Source: Cudoniella acicularis
Taxonomy: Eukaryota; Ascomycota; Leotiomycetes; Helotiales; Helotiaceae
NCBI GenBank assembly: GCA_013054445.1
Contig: JAAMPI010001284.1
Span: 1-16,523 of the forward strand
Length of the DNA: 16,523 nt
Direction: 5' to 3'
Shown here: positions 1-8,012 of the stretch, piece by piece
How the letters are laid out: each line of letters begins with the position of its first letter
How positions within the stretch are numbered: the stretch's first letter is position 1
Program-made: the position numbers and the translations under genes
Notes under the pieces: generated by a model
Told to the model about the DNA's origin: nothing
Seen by the model: only the letters and a program-made list of their open reading frames with translations
The model's database searches: none

Positions 1-1174
1 GAGTGTGGAGGGGTATGTGAGGGGTTTTAGTGGGCGGATAAGGGGAGGCCCGATGCTTGAATTAGGTGGATGCAGCTTGGGATTGTTGGTGGAGGGGAGG
101 GACCTGTGTGGGATGAGCAGAATAAGCGGTTAGTTTTTGGGGTTTTGAGTGAGGGGAGAGGGAGAGGAAGAAAGCGAAGTGGAAAGCCAGGGCAGGGAAG
201 AAAGCTCTCTCTAAGCCTCAGGTAAATTATAGTGAAGACATAGAAACAGTATAATTAGTACCTTTGACATAGGTCGAGAGAGAGCGAGGCTGTTTGGCTA
301 TTGTTGCGTATTCCTAGATAGTAGAGGTATTTCTGTCATCGTAGATACCATACACATCGCAAAGATTAACGGGAGGTATGTAATTGTAGTTTTAGGAATA
401 TTTCATATTTGGACGCTCTGGAATTCTAGGAAGCAGCCTTATTTCTTCTAGTACTACTTCATGTAGAATTCTTCTCCCTTGAAGATCGGTAACCGAAGAA
501 GCTTCGTCGCCGCGATAGGAGTTGACATATAGCCAAGATTTTCAAGCCAGCTACTATGTTAACATAGATTAGTAGTAAAATCCATGGAAAGGAATCCTGT
601 TTTATTTTCTCTCTATTCGGGTAGTCTTCTTTTCTTGCACTGGTATTTTTAAGGGGATACGCGTCGTGAAGTTGCATCTCAAGCGAGTTTATAGGGAAAC
701 ACTTTAAAGAAAACTAAACAATCACTATTTATAAGACAAGTTTACTTTCTTACTACTAGAGAGAGAGATAAAACCAAATAGCGCTTCATTTTGTATTCGC
801 GTGTGGCGGAATTTACGTGAGCCTCGCGAGTCACGACTGGGCAGTGCTGATGATCACGCGTTGATTAAAAGTGTTACTCATACTACAACATAAGGTTAAG
901 CAGTAGAGGGCGCATTAAATTGGTGATCAAATCATTCAATTACTTGAGGCCAAAAAGTCGTATGATTGGCAGTACAGAGCATGGGATCGCCACGCTCAGC
1001 CACACACACATGTCAATATCAACGTCATTTGACGTGAATGTACCCACAGGGCAAGTATCAGGAAGATCAACTGCTGCCTAATAACAACTCTCCTTTCGAC
1101 CAAATATGTAAAAACAAAACCCATAGTTCCACCTTTTCCAACAGTACTGTTCTCACAAGTATCAGAATCTCAAA
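1..1174. other. Intergenic, no supported gene; CT-rich minus strand at the left edge
   Basis: I see no convincing gene here. In roughly 1-230 the plus strand is G/GA-rich, so the minus strand is C/CT-rich. One minus frame (codons such as CTC ATC CCA CAC AGG) is open from about position 118 to the window edge but contains no ATG. It could be the 5' UTR or an exon of a gene running off to the left, or chance. The rest, 230-1000, is AT-rich with no protein-like reading. The last 150 bases are probably the promoter and leader of the gene starting at 1175. Confidence 0.4.
1022..1035. promoter_or_regulatory. CRE-like inverted repeat ACGTCA-TT-TGACGT
   Basis: Two ATF/CREB-type half sites face each other as ACGTCA (1022-1027) and TGACGT (1030-1035), separated by TT. 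They lie about 140 bases upstream of the ATG at 1175. Fungal bZIP factors of the ATF/CREB class bind TGACGT half sites. The pairing and distance suit a promoter element of the small gene downstream. Function is inferred only. Confidence 0.35.
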
Positions 1175-1493
1175 ATGTGTTTCGGGAGTGTACCTCGCAA
1201 CGATATGCCGGTCGCGCCTCGCCCTGCAGCAATCGGCAAGGCACATAACGGTCTGTCAAAACAACCGATGTATGTTCTCAGCCCTTCTACGACTTTGAAA
1301 ATTACCTCATCTATTTATACACCAACTGGTTTTCTTCCAGTCACTGACGAAAAGCAGGACACATCCTCAAGCGGGTTATAGACGCCATCATCACCACCAC
1401 CACCACAATGCTGCTTTTAATGCTACGATGGCAGGTGGTACAACCAGCAGTGGTTTTTCTGGTGGAGGAGGTGGAGGCGGTGGAGGCTGTTAG
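1175..1493 (+). CDS. Small spliced protein with His-run and C-terminal Gly-run plus Cys (76 aa)
   Basis: Exon 1 is 1175-1269 and exon 2 is 1358-1493, stop TAG at 1491. The 88-nt intron (1270-1357) has a perfect GTATGT donor, a CTGAC branch site at 1344-1348 and a CAG acceptor at 1355-1357. Splicing gives 76 residues. It starts MCFGSVPRNDMPVAPRP, then seven consecutive His (residues 42-48), an Ala/Asn/Thr/Ser linker, nine Gly (67-75) and a terminal Cys. The start ATG has A at -3, and the frame is closed by a TAG at 1124-1126. There is no signal peptide or membrane helix. Cys2 and the last Cys could be lipidated or bind metal, which is speculation. The layout resembles small low-complexity ascomycete proteins that I recall as starting MCFGS and ending in a Gly run; function unknown. 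The intron shifts frame, so neither exon alone reveals the protein. A nearby AG at 1339-1340 gives an early stop and is rejected. Confidence 0.68.
1270..1357 (+). other. Intron of the His/Gly-run gene
   Basis: GTATGT donor at 1270-1275, CTGAC branch motif at 1344-1348, and CAG ending at 1357. It joins the frame of MCFGS...KQP to the frame of THPQAGYRR plus the His run, through a split ATG codon (AT|G). Confidence 0.65.
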
Positions 1494-2841
1494 GGAATTT
1501 TCCTTTTGCAGATATTGCTTATCGGAAAGGCTTTCTTCCTCCGGGAAATATTTATTGCAAATGAATGAAAGAGATCTTTGAATTCTGCGTCTTTAGAAAT
1601 GGGAAATTGGGATTTTCGCAAATAGTATACCAGTGCAGGAAAAGGGGGTAACAGGGCATTTATAGCGCGAAGATTTGGGTGGGTGAGGCGGTTGCGTTGT
1701 TTCAAGGGGCGGACCATTCACAATCATTTAAAAGACTATTAAAATTGGAAAAGCCATGCTGGTATCAATTGGTGAAGCTGAATCCTTCTGTGTCTACTAA
1801 AAGTACTCTAAAATGCAAGATCTTCCACAACGGGAATCCCTCACATCAGCAAGACCAGCTGACTCGTTACCCTATTACTCCCACCACTCCTCCATTGTAA
1901 CCTAGAAAGACCCCATACCCCACCGCCTAGCGAATGCAAGTTCCCAAAACCATTGTCGATCAAGAAAGTTTGAGGAACCAAAAGCTCTGTTCTTTCCAAA
2001 ATAGCAATTTATACCGTTTTGCATTGAACGCAGTGGCTTGTTGCTCTATCGTCTCCGTCTGCGGAACTTGCAGTATGGCTGGCTGTCTTTCACGACCTTT
2101 TTTTCTGATTAAACCACAGTTTTTGCAATAATCCCTTTCTCTCCAATGTCTAGGGTAGTTTTCGGTGTAAAAGTATTTTGGGGTGCCGTGGCCATAGCGT
2201 GGAAGAACCTAGTACGCCGTGCACATTGTCGTGAAGGTATTTGGCTTAAGGAGGTTTAATGGTGGATTGGTTGAGGGTTATCGATCAGATTTGGTGAGTA
2301 CGTAATAGCTTGATTTTGTGTTTCTGAATTTGGATTTGCGTTCCTTTGCGAGACCAAGTCTTGATGTTTGAAACGGGAATTAGAGGGATGGCGGCGTTTT
2401 ATTTATAGCTGGTATTTCAAATTTAGACGGATTTGAATATAGAACTCCTTAGTTATGATAATTGATCGTAACAATGTGCATAGAATAACAATTATTTATG
2501 AATATATCCCTTCGGCGGTACAGCGGCCCACGCTAGGTGTATTCATCCACAACACTACAAACTGTAAGATAGGTATAGCCACAGTACGCGGTATATAGTA
2601 TATATAAGATATATCTATATAGTCGTCGGTAGGCGGCTAAGGTGGACAGTGGAAGTATCGCTTGAGCGGTGAGTCTTATATCGTATTAAAGAACATTTTA
2701 TTTTACTTTACTTAAAGAGAGAAGCTATCTAAAGGATAAGAGAGACCTATATATACTACTTTTAAAGAGACTAGAAGATTCTATTGATTAGAAATCAACT
2801 ACTGTCTTTGCCACCTGCTTATAAATCAAGGAAAGATATCA

Positions 2842-2872
2842 CTAGAAGCTTCTATAAGCTTCTAGAACCTTC
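2842..2872. repeat. 10-bp-arm palindrome overlapping an HSE-like TTCnnGAAnnTTC
   Basis: CTAGAAGCTT (2842-2851) and its exact reverse complement AAGCTTCTAG (2856-2865) are separated by four bases. The right arm runs into TTCTAGAACCTTC (2860-2872), a perfect three-unit heat-shock element (alternating TTC and GAA at 5-base steps). It lies about 440 bases upstream of the ATG at 3313. It may be an Hsf1 site or simply a transposon hairpin. Confidence 0.4.
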
Positions 2873-2937
2873 TGCTTAGTAATAGATATCACTAATAGTT
2901 CTTATTATAGATATAAGTATTTATTACTATATATCTA

Positions 2938-3028
2938 ACACAAACAATAAACACTAAGTTATTGTGAAGTGTTCCTAACATAAACCGAATAAGATTTGAT
3001 TCAGATCTTAGCTTCACTTTGTTTGTGT
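2938..3028. repeat. Inverted repeat with 10-bp arms
   Basis: ACACAAACAA (2938-2947) is the exact reverse complement of TTGTTTGTGT (3019-3028), with a 71-base interval. Inside it a second nested pair, GTGAAG near 2965 and CTTCAC near 3012, pairs in the same register. This could fold as a cruciform or mark a small degraded element. No protein is encoded inside. Confidence 0.4.
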
Positions 3029-3147
3029 CACGACTCTTTCTCTCCAATGGTTTTCAATACTTTTGAAATGTTTGGTAACATTGGCCCATCCATCAACTGA
3101 GGCATAACTACCACTCTTGGCGAAAAAGCAGACCTGATTCAAGCACT

Positions 3148-3153
3148 TATAAA
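3148..3153 (+). promoter_or_regulatory. TATA box candidate (TATAAA)
   Basis: TATAAA lies about 160 bases upstream of the ATG at 3313 and is followed by a CA-rich leader, the usual fungal arrangement. Position and sequence support it; transcription start is unknown. Confidence 0.35.
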
Positions 3154-3312
3154 TGTTATTCCCGGCAACAACAACACTTTCTTATTGTTCCACAAACTGA
3201 ACTATAACATTCGCAAGGCACTCCGACAATCACAAAATCGAAGACAAACGAGCTTTTCAGAAGGCCGCAACTACGATCTCTACCATATCTCTACAACAGC
3301 AAAATTGCGAAG

Positions 3313-3615
3313 ATGTGCCTCAAATACCACGATTTATGCACCTCCTGCGGCGCCGTAAAAGGCAAACCTACACGCACTGAGCAATGCGACCTCTACCGAC
3401 AATTCAAAGACAAAGTAACTCTAGAGCAATGGGCTGAATTGGAAGGCAGGCACTCCATTGAAACAGCCTTGCAAAGCGGCAGCTGGAGATGCGAAAAGTG
3501 CAGTAAGAAAATATTGAGGTTGTTCTGGGGATTTGGGGGCGATAATAGGAATTTTCGGGTCTCTAATATTGCGCTAGGAAGGGGAGCTAGGTCTAGAAAG
3601 CCAGATATTCTTTGA
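3313..3615 (+). CDS. Small cysteine-rich protein with two CxxC pairs, unknown function
   Basis: The 100-residue frame begins MCLKYHDLCTSCG and later has WRCEKCSKK. Cys residues sit at 2, 9, 12, 25, 60 and 63, so CxxC pairs at 9/12 and 60/63 could form a zinc-ribbon-like site. The overall pattern (MC start, CxxC, mid Cys, W-x-C-x-x-C near the end) resembles short uncharacterised proteins common in ascomycete genomes. The start has A at -3, a CA-rich leader and a TATAAA 160 bases upstream; AATAAA follows the stop at 3741-3746. A possible 75-nt intron, GTAAGA at 3503 to TAG ending at 3577, is in frame. If spliced, the protein is 75 residues and ends soon after the second CxxC pair. No signal peptide is evident. 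No specific function is claimed. Confidence 0.6.
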   Translation: MCLKYHDLCTSCGAVKGKPTRTEQCDLYRQFKDKVTLEQWAELEGRHSIETALQSGSWRCEKCSKKILRLFWGFGGDNRNFRVSNIALGRGARSRKPDIL

Positions 3616-4132
3616 TGGTTTAGTGGCATGAAACTTGGAGAAGTTGAGGAAGGACATTTAGGGATAACATATTCAACGGATCTTGCTCTTTTAATTTTTT
3701 CTCTAGTAATTTTGCAACACATATTCCTTTCGCTTCGTTTAATAAAGTGACTATCATTACGCCGAAACCAGCGAATGATACCACCGCCAAGGCGCTAGCC
3801 TAATTTGTCACATAAAAGATCTGTAAGAACAAGAACTGAGGTCTGTGGAGATAAAGATGTCGAATTGATTGAAGAAGAAGAAGAGAATTAGATCTCAGGA
3901 GAGGAGGCCTCTTATATACAGGGAAGTCGTGCTTTTGAAGCTAGACCCAGTGAAAATATTCACCGTACACTCGGTGCAATCCAGCACCGACATCAAGGCA
4001 CAGTTGTAAGTGGGGCTCCGTCCAACAAGACCCCCTCCCCCTCTTAGAGTAGTTTGAGAATTCAATCTTTCTTTGACACCACGTACCTCCCATATTACTC
4101 GGCCTTCCTAGTATTTTCTGCAAAGGCCTTGG
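3616..4132. other. Intergenic; 3' sequence and AATAAA
   Basis: This stretch contains AATAAA (3741-3746), a possible poly(A) signal for the gene at 3313-3615, and the 3' flank of the minus-strand fragment ending at 4133. The minus strand has a TATATAAG near 3911-3920 and a 45-codon frame starting at 3757, but nothing recognisable. Confidence 0.4.
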
Positions 4133-4872
4133 TCAATCCCCTGAAATAGTCCAATCAGTTCGGACTGAGATCTGAGAAGCAGGCAGCTGGCTTGGAGACG
4201 TCAACCTCTTCTCTGAACCGCGGTCATCGGGAGTATCTTCCACTGAGTTATCCACATCGGATGACTTATTGGCGTTGTTGGCGCTGGACGTTGTATAGTC
4301 ATTCATTTCCCATGTGTCATCAACTAGGGCTCCAGCTGCATATGATTTCGTGGGTATGATGCCTATTTTGTTCACTCTTGATTTATTTCTAGAGCCGGCT
4401 GATGCCTCGCCGTCCTTGAATCGATCACTCGTCCCCTCACCCGTCCCCTCGTTCAGCCTGGATGATGACATCTTCTGCTTGTACCGCCTATAGAATGGGC
4501 GGAGCAGGGGAATACTGTTGTAGTAAGCGCTGTCAGCGATTTTTCTCATCAAAGATATCAGGTCAGCGGGATAGGGAATGATGGTGGGTACTCGCCTGAC
4601 AGCGAGGATTCCAAAGTTGACTTGGAAGATGCCGAGTGTAACCGCTACGTCCATAGTCCCGGTTAGGTTTGTTGATAAATGAATACTGTAAAGGTTTACT
4701 AGGCGGGCAGTGCTCAAGCCCACGGTGCTTTTACACGAGGTTATCTGTCACGTTTAATGGTATCAGCTACGTGTAGAGTTGAAGCAGATACTCACCCAAG
4801 GCCGAGGAGGAAACATAAGGTCAGAGCAATGAAGGATCAACCAACGTTTTTAGCCTCTGCTAGATCAAAGCC
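4133..4872 (-). pseudogene. C-terminal fragment of a SAT4/Pth11-like rhodopsin-domain membrane protein
   Basis: Two exons fit on the minus strand. Exon a (4872-4796) reads a hydrophobic helix, SFIALTLCFLLGLG. Exon b (4727-4133) continues TVGLSTARLVNLYSIHLSTN, then a second helix around VNFGILAVRRVPTI, and a long Ser/Asp/Lys-rich tail. This matches the last two helices and cytosolic tail of fungal rhodopsin-domain (SAT4, Pth11-like) seven-helix proteins, which typically show a helix, an RL-hydrophobic stretch and then a VN(L/V)GI helix. The intron has a GTGAGT donor at 4795, a CTGAT branch motif and an AAG acceptor ending at 4728. An alternative CAG ending at 4745 instead joins to a poor start at 4816. 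A TGA at 4839-4837 interrupts exon a just before the helix, and a TAG precedes a possible acceptor at 4873. Helices 1-5 are not found upstream. I read it as a truncated remnant; the family call is from motif memory. Confidence 0.55.
4837..4839 (-). other. In-frame TGA before helix 6 of the rhodopsin-domain fragment
   Basis: In the frame of the hydrophobic helix the reading is AKNVG-stop-SFIAL. CGA to TGA is a single C-to-T change. There is no AG between this stop and the helix that could serve as a splice acceptor, so an intron does not remove it. Confidence 0.5.
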
Positions 4873-4886
4873 CTAGAAACAGATAA

Positions 4887-5504
4887 ACCCTCCCCCAGAA
4901 GGAGAAAAGGACCCAAGGGAGAAATGTTGGGTTCTGTCGACACAACCCCGCAAAAACCCGGCTCGAGTGCACTCGATGCAAATTATGCTTCCTGCCCACG
5001 GAAGGCGGGATGGAACGTACGAACATAGAGCGGTATCTTGCCTACTTTGACAACCTACAGTCGTCTGAAGAGAGGAAGAAAGAATCAGAGAAGGTGGTCC
5101 GCGAACTCGGCGATCGTGCGACAAATGTGGCAGTCTGTTATAAGGATAGCGTGTCCGAAACGAAGGTTATTCTTCGACAGTTGAATGGGAAAAGAAATTT
5201 TTCTATTAAGAAAACTGGCGAAGAGTCGTAAAAGGAGAAGGATAATCGGAGAACGCCCGTTAAGAAACGGGAAGAGTGGAAAGACATTGAGCCGGATGAC
5301 TGGAAAGTCCTGGAACAGCTCATTGCTGTCGACGACGCCCGTAAAAGATGTGAGTGCTAATACCGGTGTTTTTATTAACCAGAGGCTTACTGAGGTGATA
5401 GTACTTAGTTAGTTCCCGAAGTAAAACTCCCAATAGCCTCTCTGGTAGCTGCATTTGCGGCCGTCTGCTCTGATGGGCTGTTTGAAATTTCGACCAGCTC
5501 ATGA
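4887..5504 (+). pseudogene. Unrecognised two-exon gene interrupted by one in-frame stop
   Basis: The frame is open from 4887; the first good ATG is 5010, giving MERTNIERYLAYFDNLQ and then a Lys/Glu-rich segment. It stops at TAA 5229-5231, but the same frame continues KEKDNRRTPVKKREEWKDI and EPDDWKVLEQLIAVDDARKR, which has strong coding character. It then meets a GTGAGT donor at 5350. Joining to the AG ending at 5412 gives FPEVKLPIASLVAAFAAVC and stop TGA at 5502-5504. An alternative acceptor at 5408 gives a Ser-rich tail. Upstream of 5010 the open frame holds a Cys cluster (CTRCKLCF), so the true start could be further left or on another exon. Without the stop the product from 5010 would be about 144 residues. 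CAA or CAG to TAA or TAG fits a C-to-T change. I do not recognise the family. Confidence 0.5.
5350..5412 (+). other. Intron in the unrecognised gene
   Basis: GTGAGT donor at 5350-5355 and TTAG acceptor ending at 5412, 63 nt, with a CTTACTGAG branch-like stretch near 5386-5394. It avoids the TAA reached 13 bases into the intron and opens a hydrophobic tail in frame. AG at 5408 is a second possible acceptor. Confidence 0.5.
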
Positions 5505-5873
5505 ATAAGAGATGGAAACAGGAGGTAGTAGAGCACTGCTCATCGCCAAATTTTATTGAATGCTCCGGTTTCGAGTTCAATTCTGTATTGCCATGAAGAT
5601 GTAAAATGAATTAATTGTGTTCTATCAGGACTCCGAGTTATGTATATTGTAACCTGAACAAAGTGAAAAGTAAAGGCAGTGATGAAGGGAACTGGTAACC
5701 AAGTTAAATTCATTAAAACGATCTCTCTTCCTTAATCTTATCTTAATGATTCTACGTAGTTTTCCCAGTTGTTAGAATCTTAATTCTTGGTTCGGTCCTG
5801 TTCATTACATGGGCTAATACAAGGCCCCTTCTTTCGATGTCCTATCTATATATTACTTCGTTGAAGAATTAAC
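5505..5873. other. Intergenic between convergent genes
   Basis: This is the shared 3' side of the plus-strand gene ending at 5504 and the minus-strand APH-like gene ending at 5874. It is AT-rich. I see no gene or clear terminator structure in it. Confidence 0.5.
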
Positions 5874-7548
5874 CTAATTTAAATTTTGGCTGTCTTCACT
5901 TTGAACAAGACTGTTCCACATTTTCTCAAATTCAATATCGGCGCCCGGATAGGCGTTATCCATGCTGAAGGTTACCTCCCGTGAACCCTTCACTCCAAAA
6001 AGAGAGTCTGATCGATACCACCTGCAGTATGGCTCACACTTGCAAAAATGTCGTCCATACCATTCGTTCGTATCGTTCGGAGTATGTTTGAAAAGTATTC
6101 TCCCATTTAGAATACACTCCATGCGAATATCGAATATCTCATCCATAATCTTCTTATAGGTTTCAAAATCGTAGCCTGGGAAGAGAAGTTCCATTCTTTT
6201 ATAGAAAAGTCCCGTGAGATCAGAAAAGCATTCAACCCCTAGGACTATTAGCAAGATTATTACGATTGTTTTGTTTCCTTCACGTACACCATGGGCAATA
6301 GCCGGCAAACTCCCAGTCAATAATGGCGGAAATCTTAAACATGCCGGGTTCCTCTTCGATGACGAAGATGTTGCCCTTATTCAAATCGCCATGAGTGAAG
6401 ACGTATTGATCTTCATTTGATAATCGACCTTCTCCTAGGAGAACGGTCTTTATCCTGGCAACTTTCTCGTCGACTTCTCGAATCCGATTCCGGAAATTGA
6501 CCCTTTGGCCTATCAGCCCGTAGCGAGTCCGTGTATTTCATGTTAAATAGGGCTTTCCGCCATGCCGGAGCTAGCTTTTTAACCACTCTGTTGGACCGAA
6601 CGGTACGTCTAGACATGGGCCTTCGTCGCATCTGAAGATAAAATCGCGAAGTGGTTTTCCATCTGCTGTCTGCATCCGTGGCGAAGTGAGCTTGCGCCAT
6701 TTCTGTACATGGCTTGCTAAGTCTTCCGCGAGAATCTCCTTCTGTTTCGGGGTCAGCTTATTAAAAATGCCACCAAGTTCTATCCCTTTGGCACGGGACA
6801 TCACAGTAAGTGCATATTTATCCTCTTTGTCGCCGAATCTGTAAATTTCCACAAGAGGCACTCCTGGCACGTTTTTGCGGATGAGTTCCTGCGTCTTGTA
6901 GTCGTTGGCAGCACTGTTCCAGTCGTTGTTAATCTCGTCTCTGATGAACCACTTTGGGCCAACTTCCCATAAGGCCATATGCTCCTTCAAATAAGAGACT
7001 TTGACGCGTGAGGTATAACCGAATGGTGACATCTGATGGCTAGAAGTCCATCCGCAGTTGTGGCAGAGTTCCTTTTCGGGCCGGCCATGGAAGATGGACG
7101 CGATTATAGAATCATCGTTGAACCAGTCTTGTGAAACAACCCGGATGCCATTTGTATATTGAACAAAGTCACTTTCGCTGACTCCGGGATGATCTAAGTG
7201 GCTAATTAGATCTGGGTGCATTTGGGATAGGATTGGCATGCTATACTTACATGTGCCATCCCATTGCATCTTCTCCCTGAATGCCTTTGCGTAGTATACT
7301 ATGTCCTCTTGGGCTTTTTCCTCGGCTTGTCGCTCCTTTTCAGATGTTGTCTCACTCTCCACGCTGTTGGAGTCATCGGATACATCGCCTTCTTCAGCTT
7401 CAGGTTCTTTGTCGCTCGTACCGTGCTCGTCTCCGGCAATATTGATAACAAAGCTCTCGGCTGCATTGTAGTGTGTCTCGCCGTGGACATCTGTACTTGG
7501 TGTTTTGTCGGGAACGCCATCACTAGCATTTTGAATCTCCTCTGACAT
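5874..7548 (-). pseudogene. APH-fold phosphotransferase-like protein, two frame disruptions
   Basis: This minus-strand gene encodes a fungal member of the APH/choline-kinase-like phosphotransferase fold. The N-terminal third is Glu/Asp/Ser-rich and probably disordered. The N-lobe includes WFIRDEINNDW. The Brenner-type catalytic loop HGDLNKGN lies at 6393-6370, and the metal-binding IIDWEFAG at 6324-6301. A GTACGT donor (6287) and a CTAG acceptor ending at 6239 define a 49-nt intron that joins CPW to WVECFSDL. The last exon ends at TAG 5876-5874 and has a CKCEPYC cluster. Frame is lost twice. At an A5 run (minus strand, 6580-6576) the frame of GPTEWLKS stops at TAG, while KLAPAWRKALFNMKY continues one frame over. 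At AAAGGG (6506-6501) the frame returns to RVNFRNRIREVDEK. Both lie at homopolymer runs, so sequencing error is as likely as true decay. A TATAAAG at 7666-7660 is a plausible promoter. The substrate is unknown; drug resistance is not implied. Confidence 0.72.
6239..6287 (-). other. Intron of the APH-like gene
   Basis: Donor GTACGT starts at 6287, a TGCTAAT branch-like motif lies shortly before the acceptor, and CTAG ends at 6239. Length is 49 nt. Splicing through T|GG gives the dipeptide WW after CP, which keeps the APH reading in frame into the last exon. An alternative AG ending at 6245 also keeps frame. Confidence 0.6.
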
Positions 7549-7721
7549 GTTGCTATTAAGGGCTGTGGAGCATCAATCAGTCCGGTTCAGGTGCTGTGCT
7601 AGTCTCAGGGCTTGAAAAAGTCAGGTTGCTGAAACTTCAACGAGATGGAGCTGATTTAGCTTTATACTGTAACGCCTAACCAAAAAACAATGCCTTCAAC
7701 GCACCACATTTTAAAGTGGGA

Positions 7722-7873
7722 CAAAGAAATCGTGACCGGAAACGGAACTGTTAGTCAAAGAGATTGAGCCACCCGGATGGATACCCATATCTCGACGGCC
7801 CTTGATGCTCGCATATCTCCTAACAAAGATCGTGGCTGGGAACGGAATAAAGAATTGTAACCGGAAATATAAT
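7722..7873 (+). repeat. Three degenerate ~25-bp direct repeats, consensus near AAAGAATCGTGACCGGAAACGG
   Basis: Similar units occur at 7728-7748 (AATCGTGACCGGAAACGGAAC), 7828-7848 (GATCGTGGCTGGGAACGG...) and 7853-7873 (AATTGTAACCGGAAATATAAT). Each follows an AAAG. The second and third are in tandem at 25-base spacing; the first is about 100 bases upstream. Most differences are C/T or G/A transitions. Confidence 0.5.
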
Positions 7874-7880
7874 AAAGGGC

Positions 7881-8012
7881 CGCGAGCGAGAGCGAGTGGA
7901 GCATGAGTAGCCTGAGTTTAGTTGAATTTGAGGTTGAGTTGGACTGAGTAAGACTAGGTAGAGCGTGAGTCGAGGTAGTGCAAGACTGAGTTGAATTGAG
8001 CCGAGGTTAAGC
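7881..8012 (+). repeat. GAGT-rich degenerate minisatellite-like stretch
   Basis: Variants such as GAGTTGAATTGAG, GAGTTGGACTGAG and GAGTTTAGTTGAATTTGAG recur with GAGCGAGAGCGAG and GAGTCGAGG. The units are too diverged to give an exact period. It encodes nothing recognisable. Confidence 0.4.

Larger units (their letters stand above)
1494..3312. other. Intergenic region, AT-rich from about 2440 to 3010
   Basis: Short open frames at 1679-1900 and 1934-2131 (+) have no recognisable domain, no coding-like composition and no supporting introns, so I do not call them. From about 2440 to 3010 the sequence becomes AT-rich with TATATA-type tracts (around 2594-2622). It could be a decayed short transposon, but I see no terminal repeats or target-site duplication that prove it. 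From 3150 to 3312 the sequence is CA-rich, like a fungal 5' leader for the gene at 3313. Confidence 0.45.

Noticed and set aside
1270..1340. Alternative intron ending at the pyrimidine-rich TTTCTTCCAG
   Set aside because: It joins the start frame to an immediate TGA; the CAG at 1355-1357 with a CTGAC branch site keeps the frame open.
1679..2131. Two plus-strand open frames (1679-1900, 1934-2131)
   Set aside because: Neither shows a domain, a good start context with promoter, or a splice partner; composition is not coding-like.
3637..3757. Minus-strand frame of about 45 codons starting at 3757, downstream of a TATATAAG and CT-rich leader
   Set aside because: It is short, has no recognisable domain, and runs antisense to the 3' side of the better-supported gene at 3313-3615.
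7264..7545. 93-codon plus-strand frame over the APH-like gene
   Set aside because: It is the antisense shadow of the Glu/Asp-rich N-terminus of the APH-like protein, which explains its hydrophobic look.
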